From contig JAEKKJ010000013.1 in assembly GCA_019510435.1 (NCBI GenBank), positions 62,001 through 126,000 of the forward strand: a stretch of 64,000 nt of DNA. The letters are read 5' to 3'. The DNA is from Caulobacterales bacterium. GTDB lineage: Bacteria; Pseudomonadota; Alphaproteobacteria; Caulobacterales; Caulobacteraceae. This document shows positions 16,417 through 24,537 of this stretch, in pieces. The notes under the pieces were generated by a model. That model was not told the origin of the DNA. It saw only the letters and a program-made list of their open reading frames with translations, and did not search any database. Made by a program: the position numbers and the translations under genes. How positions within the stretch are numbered: the stretch's first letter is position 1; each line of letters opens with the position of its first letter.

Positions 16417-16500
16417 GGCGCCGCTCTCGATCTCCATTGCGAAGAACGGCTCTCGGTCCAACGGCGCCGCGTGGCGTCGGATCGCGCCTTCAGCTGGCCG
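16415..16500 (-). pseudogene. Short relic of a KstD-like FAD dehydrogenase C-terminus
   Basis: On the minus strand this stretch reads APLDREPFFAMEIESGAL. It closely follows the LEKGPFFAVEVKSGAL segment of the intact FAD dehydrogenase at 28236-29909, including the PFFA.E..SGAL core. The glycine-rich continuation expected next is lost and no complete gene surrounds it. I read it as a leftover of a second copy; the piece is short, so chance similarity is not excluded. Confidence 0.35.
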
Positions 16501-16586
16501 GCGGAGCGGACGCGCCGGGCCGGGGGCTGATCCTGCTGTTTTTCAACGGCTTAAAACTTTTTGTCGCAGGGCTCCGAAATCGCTTG

Positions 16587-16607
16587 TCAAGCAGCACTGC
16601 TGCATGA
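16587..16607. promoter_or_regulatory. 21-bp palindromic operator, site A
   Basis: Arms TCAAGCAGCA and TGCTGCATGA flank a single central base; the arms are inverted repeats except for one position. The 77 bp from here to the ATG at 16663 are nearly the same as the leader of the gene at 39768 (about 68 of 77 positions by eye). The same element occurs at 22.5, 37.2 and 39.7 kb. Confidence 0.7.
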
Positions 16608-16662
16608 AACATGAGGGGCCGGCGCAGATCGGCCAAGCGACAGCTTTGACGAGGGAGGTAAA

Positions 16663-17031
16663 ATGGCGACGAGCAGCGCCCATATCCGAGTCAATGCTGG
16701 CCGTGGCTGCCCGGCTAAGAAAGCGGCGCGAGCAATTCGCGTGTCGTCGCATGCACAGGCGCGCGGTTGGTTTCGCCCCGAATACTTCACGGCGCGAAAT
16801 GATCGCGTAGTCGGTCGTTGTCCGGTGTCCAATGATTTGGCCAGACCCGTGGCGAATCAGTCAACCGCGGACCTCGAGGCGGTGTCGGCGCCCCTGATGG
16901 ACGTGGCGACCGACACGGATGCGGCGGTGCGGCCCTGCGCCGGGATAATCCCGGCTGCGGTGGCCGATCGGTGGGCGCCGCTCGGGGCCCGCAGGCCGCA
17001 GCAGCGTTCGCACACAACCCAACAACCATAA
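16663..17031 (+). CDS. Strongly diverged ABM-domain protein, paralog of the gene at 39768-40178
   Basis: 122 residues with a good AGGGAGG site. It aligns colinearly without gaps to the intact ABM-type protein at 39.8 kb over at least 80 codons (MAT..AHIRV at the start, later VANQS and SAPLMD), yet most core residues are changed. For example, the NRYEYW segment is RPEYFT here. The upstream leader is far better conserved than the coding part, so the product may be decaying while its promoter is kept, possibly to drive the TonB gene 42 bp downstream. It could also be a real divergent protein; I cannot decide. Confidence 0.5.
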   Translation: MATSSAHIRVNAGRGCPAKKAARAIRVSSHAQARGWFRPEYFTARNDRVVGRCPVSNDLARPVANQSTADLEAVSAPLMDVATDTDAAVRPCAGIIPAAVADRWAPLGARRPQQRSHTTQQP

Positions 17032-17072
17032 GCCGGACGGGACAACCGCCGGCGCGACAAGGGGGGACTACC

Positions 17073-19508
17073 ATGGCTCGTCATCTCAACCGCGTATCGA
17101 TGGTCACGGCGCTCGGGAGCTTCGTGCTCCTGAACCTCGGCGCGGCCGCCCGGGCCGCCGACGCCGGCGGCGCCGCCACGATCGAAGAGGTCGTCGTCAC
17201 GGCCCGCAAACAGTCCGAAAGCCTGCAGAAGGTGCCGCTTGCGGTCACCGCCGTCTCGGGCGCCGATCTGGCCAGGTTCCAGTACGACAAGCCGGAAGGG
17301 GTGATGAGCCGCATTCCGACCTTGAGCGTCTCGTGCTGCGGTTCAGGCTCCGGCGCCCAGGTCAGCCTGCGCGGGGTCGGCTCCTCCTATCTTTCCGCAG
17401 CCTTCGACTCGGCCGTGGCGCTCGACTTCGACGGCGTCGTCGTCAGCAGCATGCGCGTCCTGCAGTCGGGCTTCTTCGACGTGCGGCAGGTGGAGGTCCT
17501 GAAGGGCCCGCAGTCGCTCTACTTCGGCAAGAGCGCCTCGGCCGGCGTGATGTCGTTCAAGTCCGCCGATCCGACGGACCACTGGGAATATGGCGCCAAG
17601 GGCTCGTACGAGTTCGAGCAGCGCGGCTACACCGCCGAGGCCTATGCCTCCGGCCCGCTCTCGGACACGGTCGGCCTGCGCATCGCGGCCAAGTACAACA
17701 AGATCGACGAGGTGCTCCACAACTCCATTCCGGGGGTGGGGCATCCGGATCGCGGCGAGACGAACACCAATCTTCGCGCGACGCTGCAGTTCAACCCGTC
17801 CTCATCGTTCTCGGCGAACCTGAAGCTCAACTACGTCGGTCGCAAGGCCGACGGGGCGATCCGCAACTCGGTCCTTTACTGCGGGGCCAACGGCGTGGCC
17901 GACCCCGTCAGCCTGTCCGGCGGCGCCTTGCTGATCCCCGGCGGCTACAACTGCGACATCGGCGGCGACCGCTACAGCCTGCCGGACGTGGCGCCGCCCC
18001 TGGCGCTCAAGGCCCCGTTTGGCGGGGACACCAACGGCGGCGTGCCGTACGCCTCGTCCGACATCTACTTCGGCCGGCTGAAATTCGACTGGCAGATCAC
18101 TGACAAGCTGAGCCTGTCCTCGGTGACCGGCCTCCTCGACCAGAAGGCCACGGACTTCGACGCCTTCAGCTATGCCGGGGTCGGCGGTCCCACCACGGTC
18201 ATCGGCGGCGTCAACTACAACGGCAAGAGCCTGGGCGTCGGCGCCGCCATCGCGGACAACAACCTGCGTCAGTTCGGCCAGGAGGTCAGGCTGACCACCA
18301 GCTTCGACGGGCCGCTGAACTTCATGGTCGGCGCGTTCTACGAGCGGCGTCACATCGAGTTCGACACCTCGCAGAATGCGGTCAACATCGCCCTGCTCGC
18401 GGGGCCGGACGCGATCACGGGAAACACCTTCGACTGGTACAAGACCCACTCGACCCATACCGACGCCTATTCCGCCTTCGGCAGCCTGCAATACGCCATC
18501 ACCGACAAGCTGAAGCTTGCCGGCGGGGTCCGCTGGACCAAGGAGAAGAAGGTCCAGGACATCAAGATCCCCTTCGACAACATCATCCTGAGCAGCGCCC
18601 TGGGGTTCGCGCCCAGCGGCTTCGTGGCCCAGCCCATCCATTTCGACGACAGCAACGTCTCGCCGGAGGTCTCGCTCAGCTACCAGGCTGCGGACGACGT
18701 CAACCTCTACGCCGCGTACAAGACCGGGTTCAAATCGGGCGGCATCGACAACAGCGCCCTGCCGTCCAACGCGCTGAAGGGCCTCTCCAGCGCCGATCCG
18801 GTGGTCAGGGCCCAGACCGCGGCGGCTCTGGTCTACAATTCGGAAACCGCCAAGGGCGGCGAGGTTGGCGTCAAGTCGCAATGGTTCGGGCGCACCCTCA
18901 CGCTCAATGCCTCGATCTACGACTATGTGTTCAAGGACCTGCAGGTGCAGATCTTCGACGCCAAGGCGATCCAGTTCCGCACCACCAACGCCGGCCAGCT
19001 GACGAGCAAGGGGGCGGACCTCGACTTCCAATGGCTGCCGGGCCTCCCGGGTCTGAGCATCTTTGGCTCGGCCGCCTATACCGACGCGAAGTTCAGCAAG
19101 TCCTTCCGGCCGGATCCTGTCGCGGCGCCCCTGATCGACCTGAAGGGCCGCGCCTCGCTGGGGGCGCCCAAGTGGTCGGGCAACGTGGCGGCTGACTTCC
19201 GCCGGCCCGTGGGGAGCGGCTACGAGCTCGATCTCACCGGCAACCTGCAATACCGGAGCAGCTACTACACCCGCAACGGCGCGCCGGACGACTATGTGCA
19301 GGGCTCGACCGCGCTGATCGACCTGGCGGCCTCCATCGGTCCCGAGACGGGCCGCTGGAAGGTGTCGCTGATCGGGACGAACCTGACCGACAAGCGGACC
19401 GTCACCACCAGCGGGCCGCGGCCGTTCCTGTCTCCCACCGGCGATGACATCATCCTGAACCTGAGCGACGGCCGTAAGGTCTACGTGCAGGCGTCGGTCA
19501 AGTTCTAG
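17073..19508 (+). CDS. TonB-dependent outer-membrane receptor
   Basis: 811 residues from the ATG at 17073, which has AGGGGGGA upstream. Signal peptide to about residue 30 (LGAAARAAD), then a TonB box-like TIEEVVVTARKQSESLQKVP. The plug domain has VSLRGVGSSY and VEVLKGPQSLYFGKSASAGV, and a beta-barrel ends in a C-terminal aromatic (YVQASVKF). This is the type of receptor used in sphingomonads and caulobacters for large organic substrates rather than a classical siderophore receptor. Next to a periplasmic cytochrome-PQQ dehydrogenase (42 bp on), it probably imports the substrate of the island. Likely driven from the site A promoter upstream. Confidence 0.92.
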   Translation: MARHLNRVSMVTALGSFVLLNLGAAARAADAGGAATIEEVVVTARKQSESLQKVPLAVTAVSGADLARFQYDKPEGVMSRIPTLSVSCCGSGSGAQVSLRGVGSSYLSAAFDSAVALDFDGVVVSSMRVLQSGFFDVRQVEVLKGPQSLYFGKSASAGVMSFKSADPTDHWEYGAKGSYEFEQRGYTAEAYASGPLSDTVGLRIAAKYNKIDEVLHNSIPGVGHPDRGETNTNLRATLQFNPSSSFSANLKLNYVGRKADGAIRNSVLYCGANGVADPVSLSGGALLIPGGYNCDIGGDRYSLPDVAPPLALKAPFGGDTNGGVPYASSDIYFGRLKFDWQITDKLSLSSVTGLLDQKATDFDAFSYAGVGGPTTVIGGVNYNGKSLGVGAAIADNNLRQFGQEVRLTTSFDGPLNFMVGAFYERRHIEFDTSQNAVNIALLAGPDAITGNTFDWYKTHSTHTDAYSAFGSLQYAITDKLKLAGGVRWTKEKKVQDIKIPFDNIILSSALGFAPSGFVAQPIHFDDSNVSPEVSLSYQAADDVNLYAAYKTGFKSGGIDNSALPSNALKGLSSADPVVRAQTAAALVYNSETAKGGEVGVKSQWFGRTLTLNASIYDYVFKDLQVQIFDAKAIQFRTTNAGQLTSKGADLDFQWLPGLPGLSIFGSAAYTDAKFSKSFRPDPVAAPLIDLKGRASLGAPKWSGNVAADFRRPVGSGYELDLTGNLQYRSSYYTRNGAPDDYVQGSTALIDLAASIGPETGRWKVSLIGTNLTDKRTVTTSGPRPFLSPTGDDIILNLSDGRKVYVQASVKF

Positions 19509-19549
19509 GCTTGGGCGAGGGCGCCTCCGGGCTGCAGGGAAGGGAAGCC

Positions 19550-21487
19550 ATGGGACGGCTCGGCGACAGGGGCGGCCTCGTTGCAGGGGTCGCCCGGATA
19601 TTGGCCATTGGTCTGCTGGGAATGTCGGTGGTTGCGCCGGCGCGGGCTCACGCCTTCGCCGCCCCGCCACAGACCTCGCAACCGCCGCTGGCGGACGCTC
19701 CGGGCGCCGACATCTTCAAGGCCAGGTGCGCGGCCTGCCACGAAGGCGGCATCGGCCATGCGCCGCCGGTGAGCATCCTGCGGATGATGCTGCCCTCGGC
19801 GATCCGGCAGGTTCTCACCACCGGCCCGATGGCGGCCCAGGCGCAGGGCCTCTCCGACGCCGACAAGACCCTGGTGGCGGAGTACCTCACCGGCGGGAAG
19901 ATCACGGACGTCGATGCCCGACTGGCGCCGCCCCGTTGCGTGGGGCGGGCCGCGGCCTTCGATGTGGGCGAGCCGCCGGCGTTCGACGGCTGGGGGCTCA
20001 GCCGCGGCAACGGCCGCTCGATCCCGGCGCAGACGGCTGGACTGACCGCGAAGGACCTGCCCGGACTGCGCCTGAAGTGGGCGATCGGCTTTCCTGGGGC
20101 GGTCCAGGTCCGTTCGCACCCGATGCTGGCCGGCGGCGCCATCTATGTCGGCAGCAACGATGGAACCGTCTACGCCCTGGATCGCGCCACGGGCTGCCAG
20201 CGCTGGGCGTTCCGGGCCGTGGCCGAAGTCCGCACCGGGATCGTCGTGTCCCCCTGGAAGGCCGGGGACAAGCACGCGCGACCGCTGATCTACTTCGGCG
20301 ACCTGGTGGGCAACGTCTATGCGCTGGACGCGCGGACCGGGGCGCCGGTCTGGCGCGACCACGCCGACGCGCATCCCAGCACCACCATCACCGGCGCGCC
20401 GGCGCTGTCCCACGGCAAGCTCTATGTGGCCGTGTCCTCGCTCGAGGAAGCGAATATCGACCCCGCCTATCCCTGCTGCACCTTCCGCGGATCGGTCATC
20501 GCCTATGAGGCGCGGGGCGGCGACCGCTTGTGGCAGAGCTATACGGGGCCGCCGCCTGTGGCGCAGGGGCGCAACGCCGCCGGCGGGGCCCGCTTCGGGC
20601 CGTCCGGGGCCGCCATCTGGAGCTCGCCGACGATCGACGAAGCGCGCGGCCAGCTCTACGTCGCCACAGGCGACAACTATTCCTCGCCGACCACTGGCAT
20701 GAGCGACGCGATCATCGCCATGGACCTGGCGACGGGGAAGGTGAGGTGGGTTCACCAGGCGCTGGGCAAGGATGCGTGGAACGGCGGCTGCACGGCCAAG
20801 GACCGAACCCTGTGCCCCGACGAGGACGGACCGGACTACGACTTCGGCGCGCCGCCGATCCTCGCGGCCCTGGGCGGCGGCCACGATATCCTGCTGGCCG
20901 GGCAGAAGTCCGGCGACGTCTACGGCATCGATCCGGACAGCGGCCGCCTCGTCTGGCGCAACAAGGTGGGACGCGGCGGCATCCTCGCCGGCGTCTACTT
21001 CGGCATGGCGGTCTCAGGACGCACGCTCGTGACGCCGGTGACCGATGCGCCGGACGCCCGGCACTATGACGAAAGCGCGCGACCGGGGCTCTACGGCCTC
21101 GACCTGCGCACCGGCAAGACCCTGTGGGCCGCCCCGGACGCCGGGAAGACCTGCAACGGCCGGCCCTTCTGCGTTCCGGGCATCGCCTCCGCCATCACCG
21201 CTACGCCCACCCTGGTGCTCACCGGCGCGAGCGATGGCTGGCTGCGCGTCTACGATGTCACCACGGGCAAGGTGCTCTGGACCTACGATACGACCCGCAA
21301 GGTCACGACCGTGGGTGGCGGCCAGGCCGCCGGGGGCTCGATCGGCGGGGGCGTGGCGCCCATCGCCTACCACGGGACCGTCATCGTCCCCTCGGGATAT
21401 GGCTTCGCCGGCAAGATGCCCGGCAATGTCATGCTGGTGTTCGGGCCGGGCCCCGCGGCCAAGCCTTCACCGGGGCGCAGCCGCTAG
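19550..21487 (+). CDS. Periplasmic cytochrome c-PQQ quinoprotein dehydrogenase, PVA-dehydrogenase-like
   Basis: 645 residues from the ATG at 19550 (AAGGGAAG upstream). Signal peptide ending near ARAHAFA, then an N-terminal cytochrome c domain with one heme motif (CAACH, about residue 60), then an eight-bladed PQQ-type beta-propeller with repeats such as IYVGSNDGTVYALDRATG and VWRNKVGRGG. This cytochrome-first layout is that of polyvinyl-alcohol dehydrogenases, which oxidise secondary alcohols. Together with the TonB receptor, it would oxidise an imported alcohol in the periplasm and pass electrons to the respiratory chain. Substrate unknown. Confidence 0.85.
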   Translation: MGRLGDRGGLVAGVARILAIGLLGMSVVAPARAHAFAAPPQTSQPPLADAPGADIFKARCAACHEGGIGHAPPVSILRMMLPSAIRQVLTTGPMAAQAQGLSDADKTLVAEYLTGGKITDVDARLAPPRCVGRAAAFDVGEPPAFDGWGLSRGNGRSIPAQTAGLTAKDLPGLRLKWAIGFPGAVQVRSHPMLAGGAIYVGSNDGTVYALDRATGCQRWAFRAVAEVRTGIVVSPWKAGDKHARPLIYFGDLVGNVYALDARTGAPVWRDHADAHPSTTITGAPALSHGKLYVAVSSLEEANIDPAYPCCTFRGSVIAYEARGGDRLWQSYTGPPPVAQGRNAAGGARFGPSGAAIWSSPTIDEARGQLYVATGDNYSSPTTGMSDAIIAMDLATGKVRWVHQALGKDAWNGGCTAKDRTLCPDEDGPDYDFGAPPILAALGGGHDILLAGQKSGDVYGIDPDSGRLVWRNKVGRGGILAGVYFGMAVSGRTLVTPVTDAPDARHYDESARPGLYGLDLRTGKTLWAAPDAGKTCNGRPFCVPGIASAITATPTLVLTGASDGWLRVYDVTTGKVLWTYDTTRKVTTVGGGQAAGGSIGGGVAPIAYHGTVIVPSGYGFAGKMPGNVMLVFGPGPAAKPSPGRSR

Positions 21488-21497
21488 GCGAGCGGGG

Positions 21498-22403
21498 TCA
21501 GCTCGCTCCGGCGTCGTTGCCCGGGCCGGCCAGGACCGCGGCGGCTTCGAGGATCAGCTGCAGGGCGCGCTGGCGGCTGGGATCGGGCTCGGCCTTGGCG
21601 GGTGGCGACAAGGCCACGCGTGCGGGCGCAGGCTCATCGTCGCTCCCGATCTCGACGCCCTGCATGTTCCAGTAGGCCACCAGCAGGGTCTTCAGGAGGG
21701 CGAGTTGGCGTGCGCGCTGGGCGTCTTCGTCGCGGCTGAACCGATAGAGCGACAGGCCCTCCATGAAGATGAGCGTGAAATCGCGCGCAACCTGGATCGC
21801 CTCGTCGCCCTTTTCCGCCAGGGTGGGGTAGGCGACGCGGGCGGCCGACAGGTTCATCTCGCTGTCCACCTCGGCGGCTTGCTGCATCAGGGCGGCGAGT
21901 TGCGGATTGGTTCGGGCGCTGGCCTCAAGCTCCTGCTTGGCGACGTGCAGGGGGTCCTGCATCAGCCGCCAAAGGACGTCCAACCCGGCTTCGAACCGCT
22001 GCGGCGCGTCGGCGATGGACTCGAGGATCGGGAAGTACTTCTTCCGCCACTCCTCATTGAGATGGTCGATCGCGGCGCGAAGCAAATGATCGAGCGTCGG
22101 GAAGTAGTACTGGATGCGGCCCCGGGTGACCTGCGCATGGCGGGCGATCACCGACATGTTGGTGCCGCCCCAGCCGTACTCGCTGAAGCAGGCGAGCGTC
22201 GCCTCGAGGACGTGGCGCCGGACGTCGTCGTTACCGTCCGCGTCCAGGGGCCCGCTCTCGCTGCTCGGCGCGGCCGTGGGTTCCCGCGGGGCGTCGGCGC
22301 CGGCGCGAGCTGAATACGAGCGCGCGCCGCTGCGAATCTTGCCGGTCTTGGATTTCATTCTTCCGACACCTGCGACCCTGAGGCCGTTTTGAAGTTCCGC
22401 CAT
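21498..22403 (-). CDS. TetR-family transcriptional regulator
   Basis: 301 residues from the ATG at 22403; a shorter start at 22358 is possible. A basic, low-complexity N-terminal tail of about 75 residues precedes the helix-turn-helix (ATLACFSEYGWGGTNMSVIA, then RHAQVTRGRIQYYFPTLDHLL). The C-terminal ligand domain ends in a Pro/Ala-rich tail. Both tails are unusual for TetR proteins. It is divergent from the membrane/MAPEG/GST genes, with operator site C in between at 22528-22548, making it the best candidate for the protein that binds the 21-bp palindromes. That link is inference. Confidence 0.87.
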   Translation of the reverse strand: MAELQNGLRVAGVGRMKSKTGKIRSGARSYSARAGADAPREPTAAPSSESGPLDADGNDDVRRHVLEATLACFSEYGWGGTNMSVIARHAQVTRGRIQYYFPTLDHLLRAAIDHLNEEWRKKYFPILESIADAPQRFEAGLDVLWRLMQDPLHVAKQELEASARTNPQLAALMQQAAEVDSEMNLSAARVAYPTLAEKGDEAIQVARDFTLIFMEGLSLYRFSRDEDAQRARQLALLKTLLVAYWNMQGVEIGSDDEPAPARVALSPPAKAEPDPSRQRALQLILEAAAVLAGPGNDAGAS

Positions 22404-22527
22404 GGTGTTCTCGGGGCGTTCGCACGACGATTCAAGCTGGGATAGGGCCAGGCGGAGCCCCGGGCAAGGCTGAGGCTGAGGGGCCACGCCGCCGCCCAGG
22501 CTCACGTCGTAGCAGCTTTTGACTTGC

Positions 22528-22548
22528 GATGGCAGCAGTGCTGCTTGA
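22528..22548. promoter_or_regulatory. 21-bp palindromic operator, site C
   Basis: Central GCAGCA-G-TGCTGC with outer TTGA on the right arm. On the minus strand it starts TCAAGCAGCACTGCTGCC, matching site A over the first 17 bases. It lies 125 bp from the tetR start and 83 bp from the start of the plus-strand operon. Confidence 0.65.
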
Positions 22549-22630
22549 TAGGTGCTGGGCATCCGGCGCAGACCGGTGATGACGCGCGGGAGGAGAGGAC
22601 GGTGTTCGACCATTCGCTTGAGGTGGCCAG

Positions 22631-22855
22631 GTGAGCCTGGCGGCGGTGTTGCTCACCTACGCGATCGCCAGCCTGACCCATGCCGGCCTGATCTTCTGGG
22701 CGTTCGGTCGGCCCGGCGGGACGCTGCGCCGCGAAGCGATGGCGGGCGGGGCCGGGACGTTCGCAGCGGTGATGGGGCGCTTCCAGGCGGCCGCCGCGGC
22801 GCTGGCGGCGAGCGGTGTCGTGGCGCTGATCATGGGCGCCGCCGCATGGCGATGA
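22631..22855 (+). CDS. Small two-helix membrane protein
   Basis: 74 residues from a GTG start. Two hydrophobic stretches (LAAVLLTYAIASLTHAGLIF and a second near the C-terminus, AAAALAASGVVALIMGAAAW) suggest a small inner-membrane protein. No family recognised. Its stop overlaps the MAPEG start (ATGGCGATGA), which supports real translation as the first gene of the MAPEG-GST operon. Confidence 0.55.
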   Translation: MSLAAVLLTYAIASLTHAGLIFWAFGRPGGTLRREAMAGGAGTFAAVMGRFQAAAAALAASGVVALIMGAAAWR

Positions 22856-23241
22856 TCACGCTCTTCTATGCCGGGGTCCTGGGCGTGCTCCACGTCGTTC
22901 TCGCCGAGAACGTGCTCAAGACCTATGTCCGCCGCACGCTGGGACGCATCGACGACGCGACCGTGCAGAAGGCCCAGCGGGTCCACGGCAACTTCACCGA
23001 ATACGTGCCGCACGCGCTGATCCTCATCGGGCTGCTGGAGATCAATGGCGCGCCCCCGCTCGCGATCCATGGGCTGGGCGCCCTGCTGCTGGTCGCCAGG
23101 CTGCTCCACGTCTGGGGCATGTACATGAAGCAGGTGATCAATCCCGCCCGCACGACCGGCATCCAGATGACCGCCTTCGTGATCCTGGCGGGCGGCGTCG
23201 GCGGCATCGTCATGTTCGTCGCAAGGGCGATCGGACGATGA
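22846..23241 (+). CDS. MAPEG-family membrane protein
   Basis: 131 residues with about four hydrophobic helices. The MAPEG pattern is visible: VQKAQRVHGNFTEYVPHALI, then LLHVWGMYMKQVINPARTTG. The family (membrane-associated proteins in eicosanoid and glutathione metabolism) includes membrane glutathione transferases. Its stop overlaps the start of a soluble GST (ATGA), so a glutathione-linked step or detoxification of a reactive intermediate is likely. Start at 22846 or 22852 (both ATG). Confidence 0.83.
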   Translation: MAMITLFYAGVLGVLHVVLAENVLKTYVRRTLGRIDDATVQKAQRVHGNFTEYVPHALILIGLLEINGAPPLAIHGLGALLLVARLLHVWGMYMKQVINPARTTGIQMTAFVILAGGVGGIVMFVARAIGR

Positions 23242-23930
23242 TCCAGCTCTACTACTTCCCGACGCCGAACACCTGGAAGGTCAGCATCATGCTGGAGGAG
23301 TGCGGTCTTCCGTACGCCGTCGTTCCGGTGAACATCGGCGCGGGCGAGCAGTTCTCGCCGCAGTTCCTGGCCATCAGCCCGAACAACAAGGTCCCCGCCA
23401 TCGTCGATCCCGATGGGCCGGAGGGGCGCATATCGATCTTCGAGTCCGGCGCGATACTGGTCTACCTGGCCGAGAAGACGGGCCGTTTTCTGCCCGCGGC
23501 CGGCGCTGCGCGGGCGGAAGTCCTGGAGTGGCTGTTCTGGCAGGTCGGAGGGCTCGGCCCCATGGCCGGGCAGGCCCACCATTTCCTCCGCTTCGCTGCC
23601 GAGCAGGTTCCCTATGCGATCGAGCGCTACACCGCCGAGGTCGCCCGACTCTACGGCGTGCTCGAGAGGCGGCTCCAGGATCGGCACTGGATCGCCGGCG
23701 ACTACAGCATCGCGGACATCGCCTGCTGGGGCTGGATCTCGTACTACGAGATGCAAGGCCAGGATCTTACCGCCTTTCCCGCCCTGGAGCGGTGGTTCCG
23801 CACCATGGCCGAGCGACCGGCGGTGATCCGCGGCGGCGCCGTGGGCGCGGCCCAGATGCCGAGCGCGGCGTCCCTGCCGGAGGAGGCCAGGCGTATCCTC
23901 TCTGGCCAGGGCCCCGCCGCCCCGACCTAG
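23238..23930 (+). CDS. Glutathione S-transferase, YfcG/Ure2p-like
   Basis: 230 residues. The N-terminal thioredoxin-like domain has FPTPNTWKVSIMLEECGLPY and the gamma-loop NNKVPAIVDPDG followed by IFESGAILVYLAEKTG. The helical C-terminal domain has WIAGDYSIADIACWGWISYY. The NTWKV start is typical of the Nu/YfcG class, which shows disulfide reductase and conjugation activities. It starts inside the MAPEG stop (ATGA). It may remove glutathione from, or add it to, a pathway intermediate. Confidence 0.88.
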   Translation: MIQLYYFPTPNTWKVSIMLEECGLPYAVVPVNIGAGEQFSPQFLAISPNNKVPAIVDPDGPEGRISIFESGAILVYLAEKTGRFLPAAGAARAEVLEWLFWQVGGLGPMAGQAHHFLRFAAEQVPYAIERYTAEVARLYGVLERRLQDRHWIAGDYSIADIACWGWISYYEMQGQDLTAFPALERWFRTMAERPAVIRGGAVGAAQMPSAASLPEEARRILSGQGPAAPT

Positions 23931-23939
23931 AGGCGCGCC

Positions 23940-24419
23940 CTAGCCGCGACGGACGTAGAGGCGGGTGATGCGCGTGGTCTTGATCGCCCAGACCCCGTCG
24001 AGGCGTTCGTAGGTCTCGTGATAGTGGCCATAGCCGTCGATGCTCAGCGGCGGCGCGTCCGGGGCGTTGCGGATCACGTCTTCCATGGCCCAGACGCCGG
24101 CGGCGGTCGTCTCGCTCGTGATCTCGATCTCCGGCGTGTGGCCGTGGTGGACCGTCACCAGGGTCTCGACGGCCGCGTGGATCATCGCCAGCACGGCGTA
24201 ACGGCCGCGATAGACATCGGCGTCCGACTGGGAGATCGGCGGCTCTACGGCGCCCGTGAGCGGGTTGGGGACGCTGTTCACCGCGCGCAGATCGAAGATC
24301 GCGTCGGGGGTGAAGACGGTCGCAAGCCCGACCCAGTCCTTGGTGTCCACACAGCGGAAGTAGCGGGCCTTGAGCCGCTTGATCTCCTCGATCGCGACCA
24401 GTTTCGCCAGCGGGTCCAT
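23940..24419 (-). CDS. SnoaL-like (NTF2-fold) protein
   Basis: 159 residues from the ATG at 24419 with GGGAGG upstream. SnoaL_4/NTF2 pattern: EIKRLKARYFRCVDTKDWVG, then VFTPDAIFDLRA, WAMEDVIRN and YGHYHETYERLDGVWAIKTT. Members act as small isomerases, cyclases or dehydratases on ring intermediates. Divergent from the SDR at 24538; the shared 118-bp region contains an A-rich/T-rich dyad (AAAAAGAAAAC ... GGTTTTTC, 24495-24523). Confidence 0.82.
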   Translation of the reverse strand: MDPLAKLVAIEEIKRLKARYFRCVDTKDWVGLATVFTPDAIFDLRAVNSVPNPLTGAVEPPISQSDADVYRGRYAVLAMIHAAVETLVTVHHGHTPEIEITSETTAAGVWAMEDVIRNAPDAPPLSIDGYGHYHETYERLDGVWAIKTTRITRLYVRRG

Positions 24420-24537
24420 GGCGCGCCTCCCAGTGGGCCGATGGCCGCGGGAGCGGCGGTTTTTCACTTGGACGTCTCGCTCTAACACGGTACATAAAAA
24501 GAAAACAAGCTGTCCGGTTTTTCATAGGGAGAACGCC

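Noticed and set aside
16253..16662. Plus-strand open frame running from the TIM-barrel gene into the operator region
   Set aside because: It is a shifted shadow of the TIM-barrel gene, Arg/Ser-rich, with no start signal; the region is better read as relic plus promoter.
17802..19670. Long minus-strand open frame (622 codons) opposite the TonB receptor
   Set aside because: It is a mirror of a GC-rich gene with strong codon bias; the composition is Arg/Gly/Val-rich without any domain, while the plus strand encodes a complete receptor. Similar frames at 54306-56150, 56540-58570 and 59661-61502 were rejected for the same reason.
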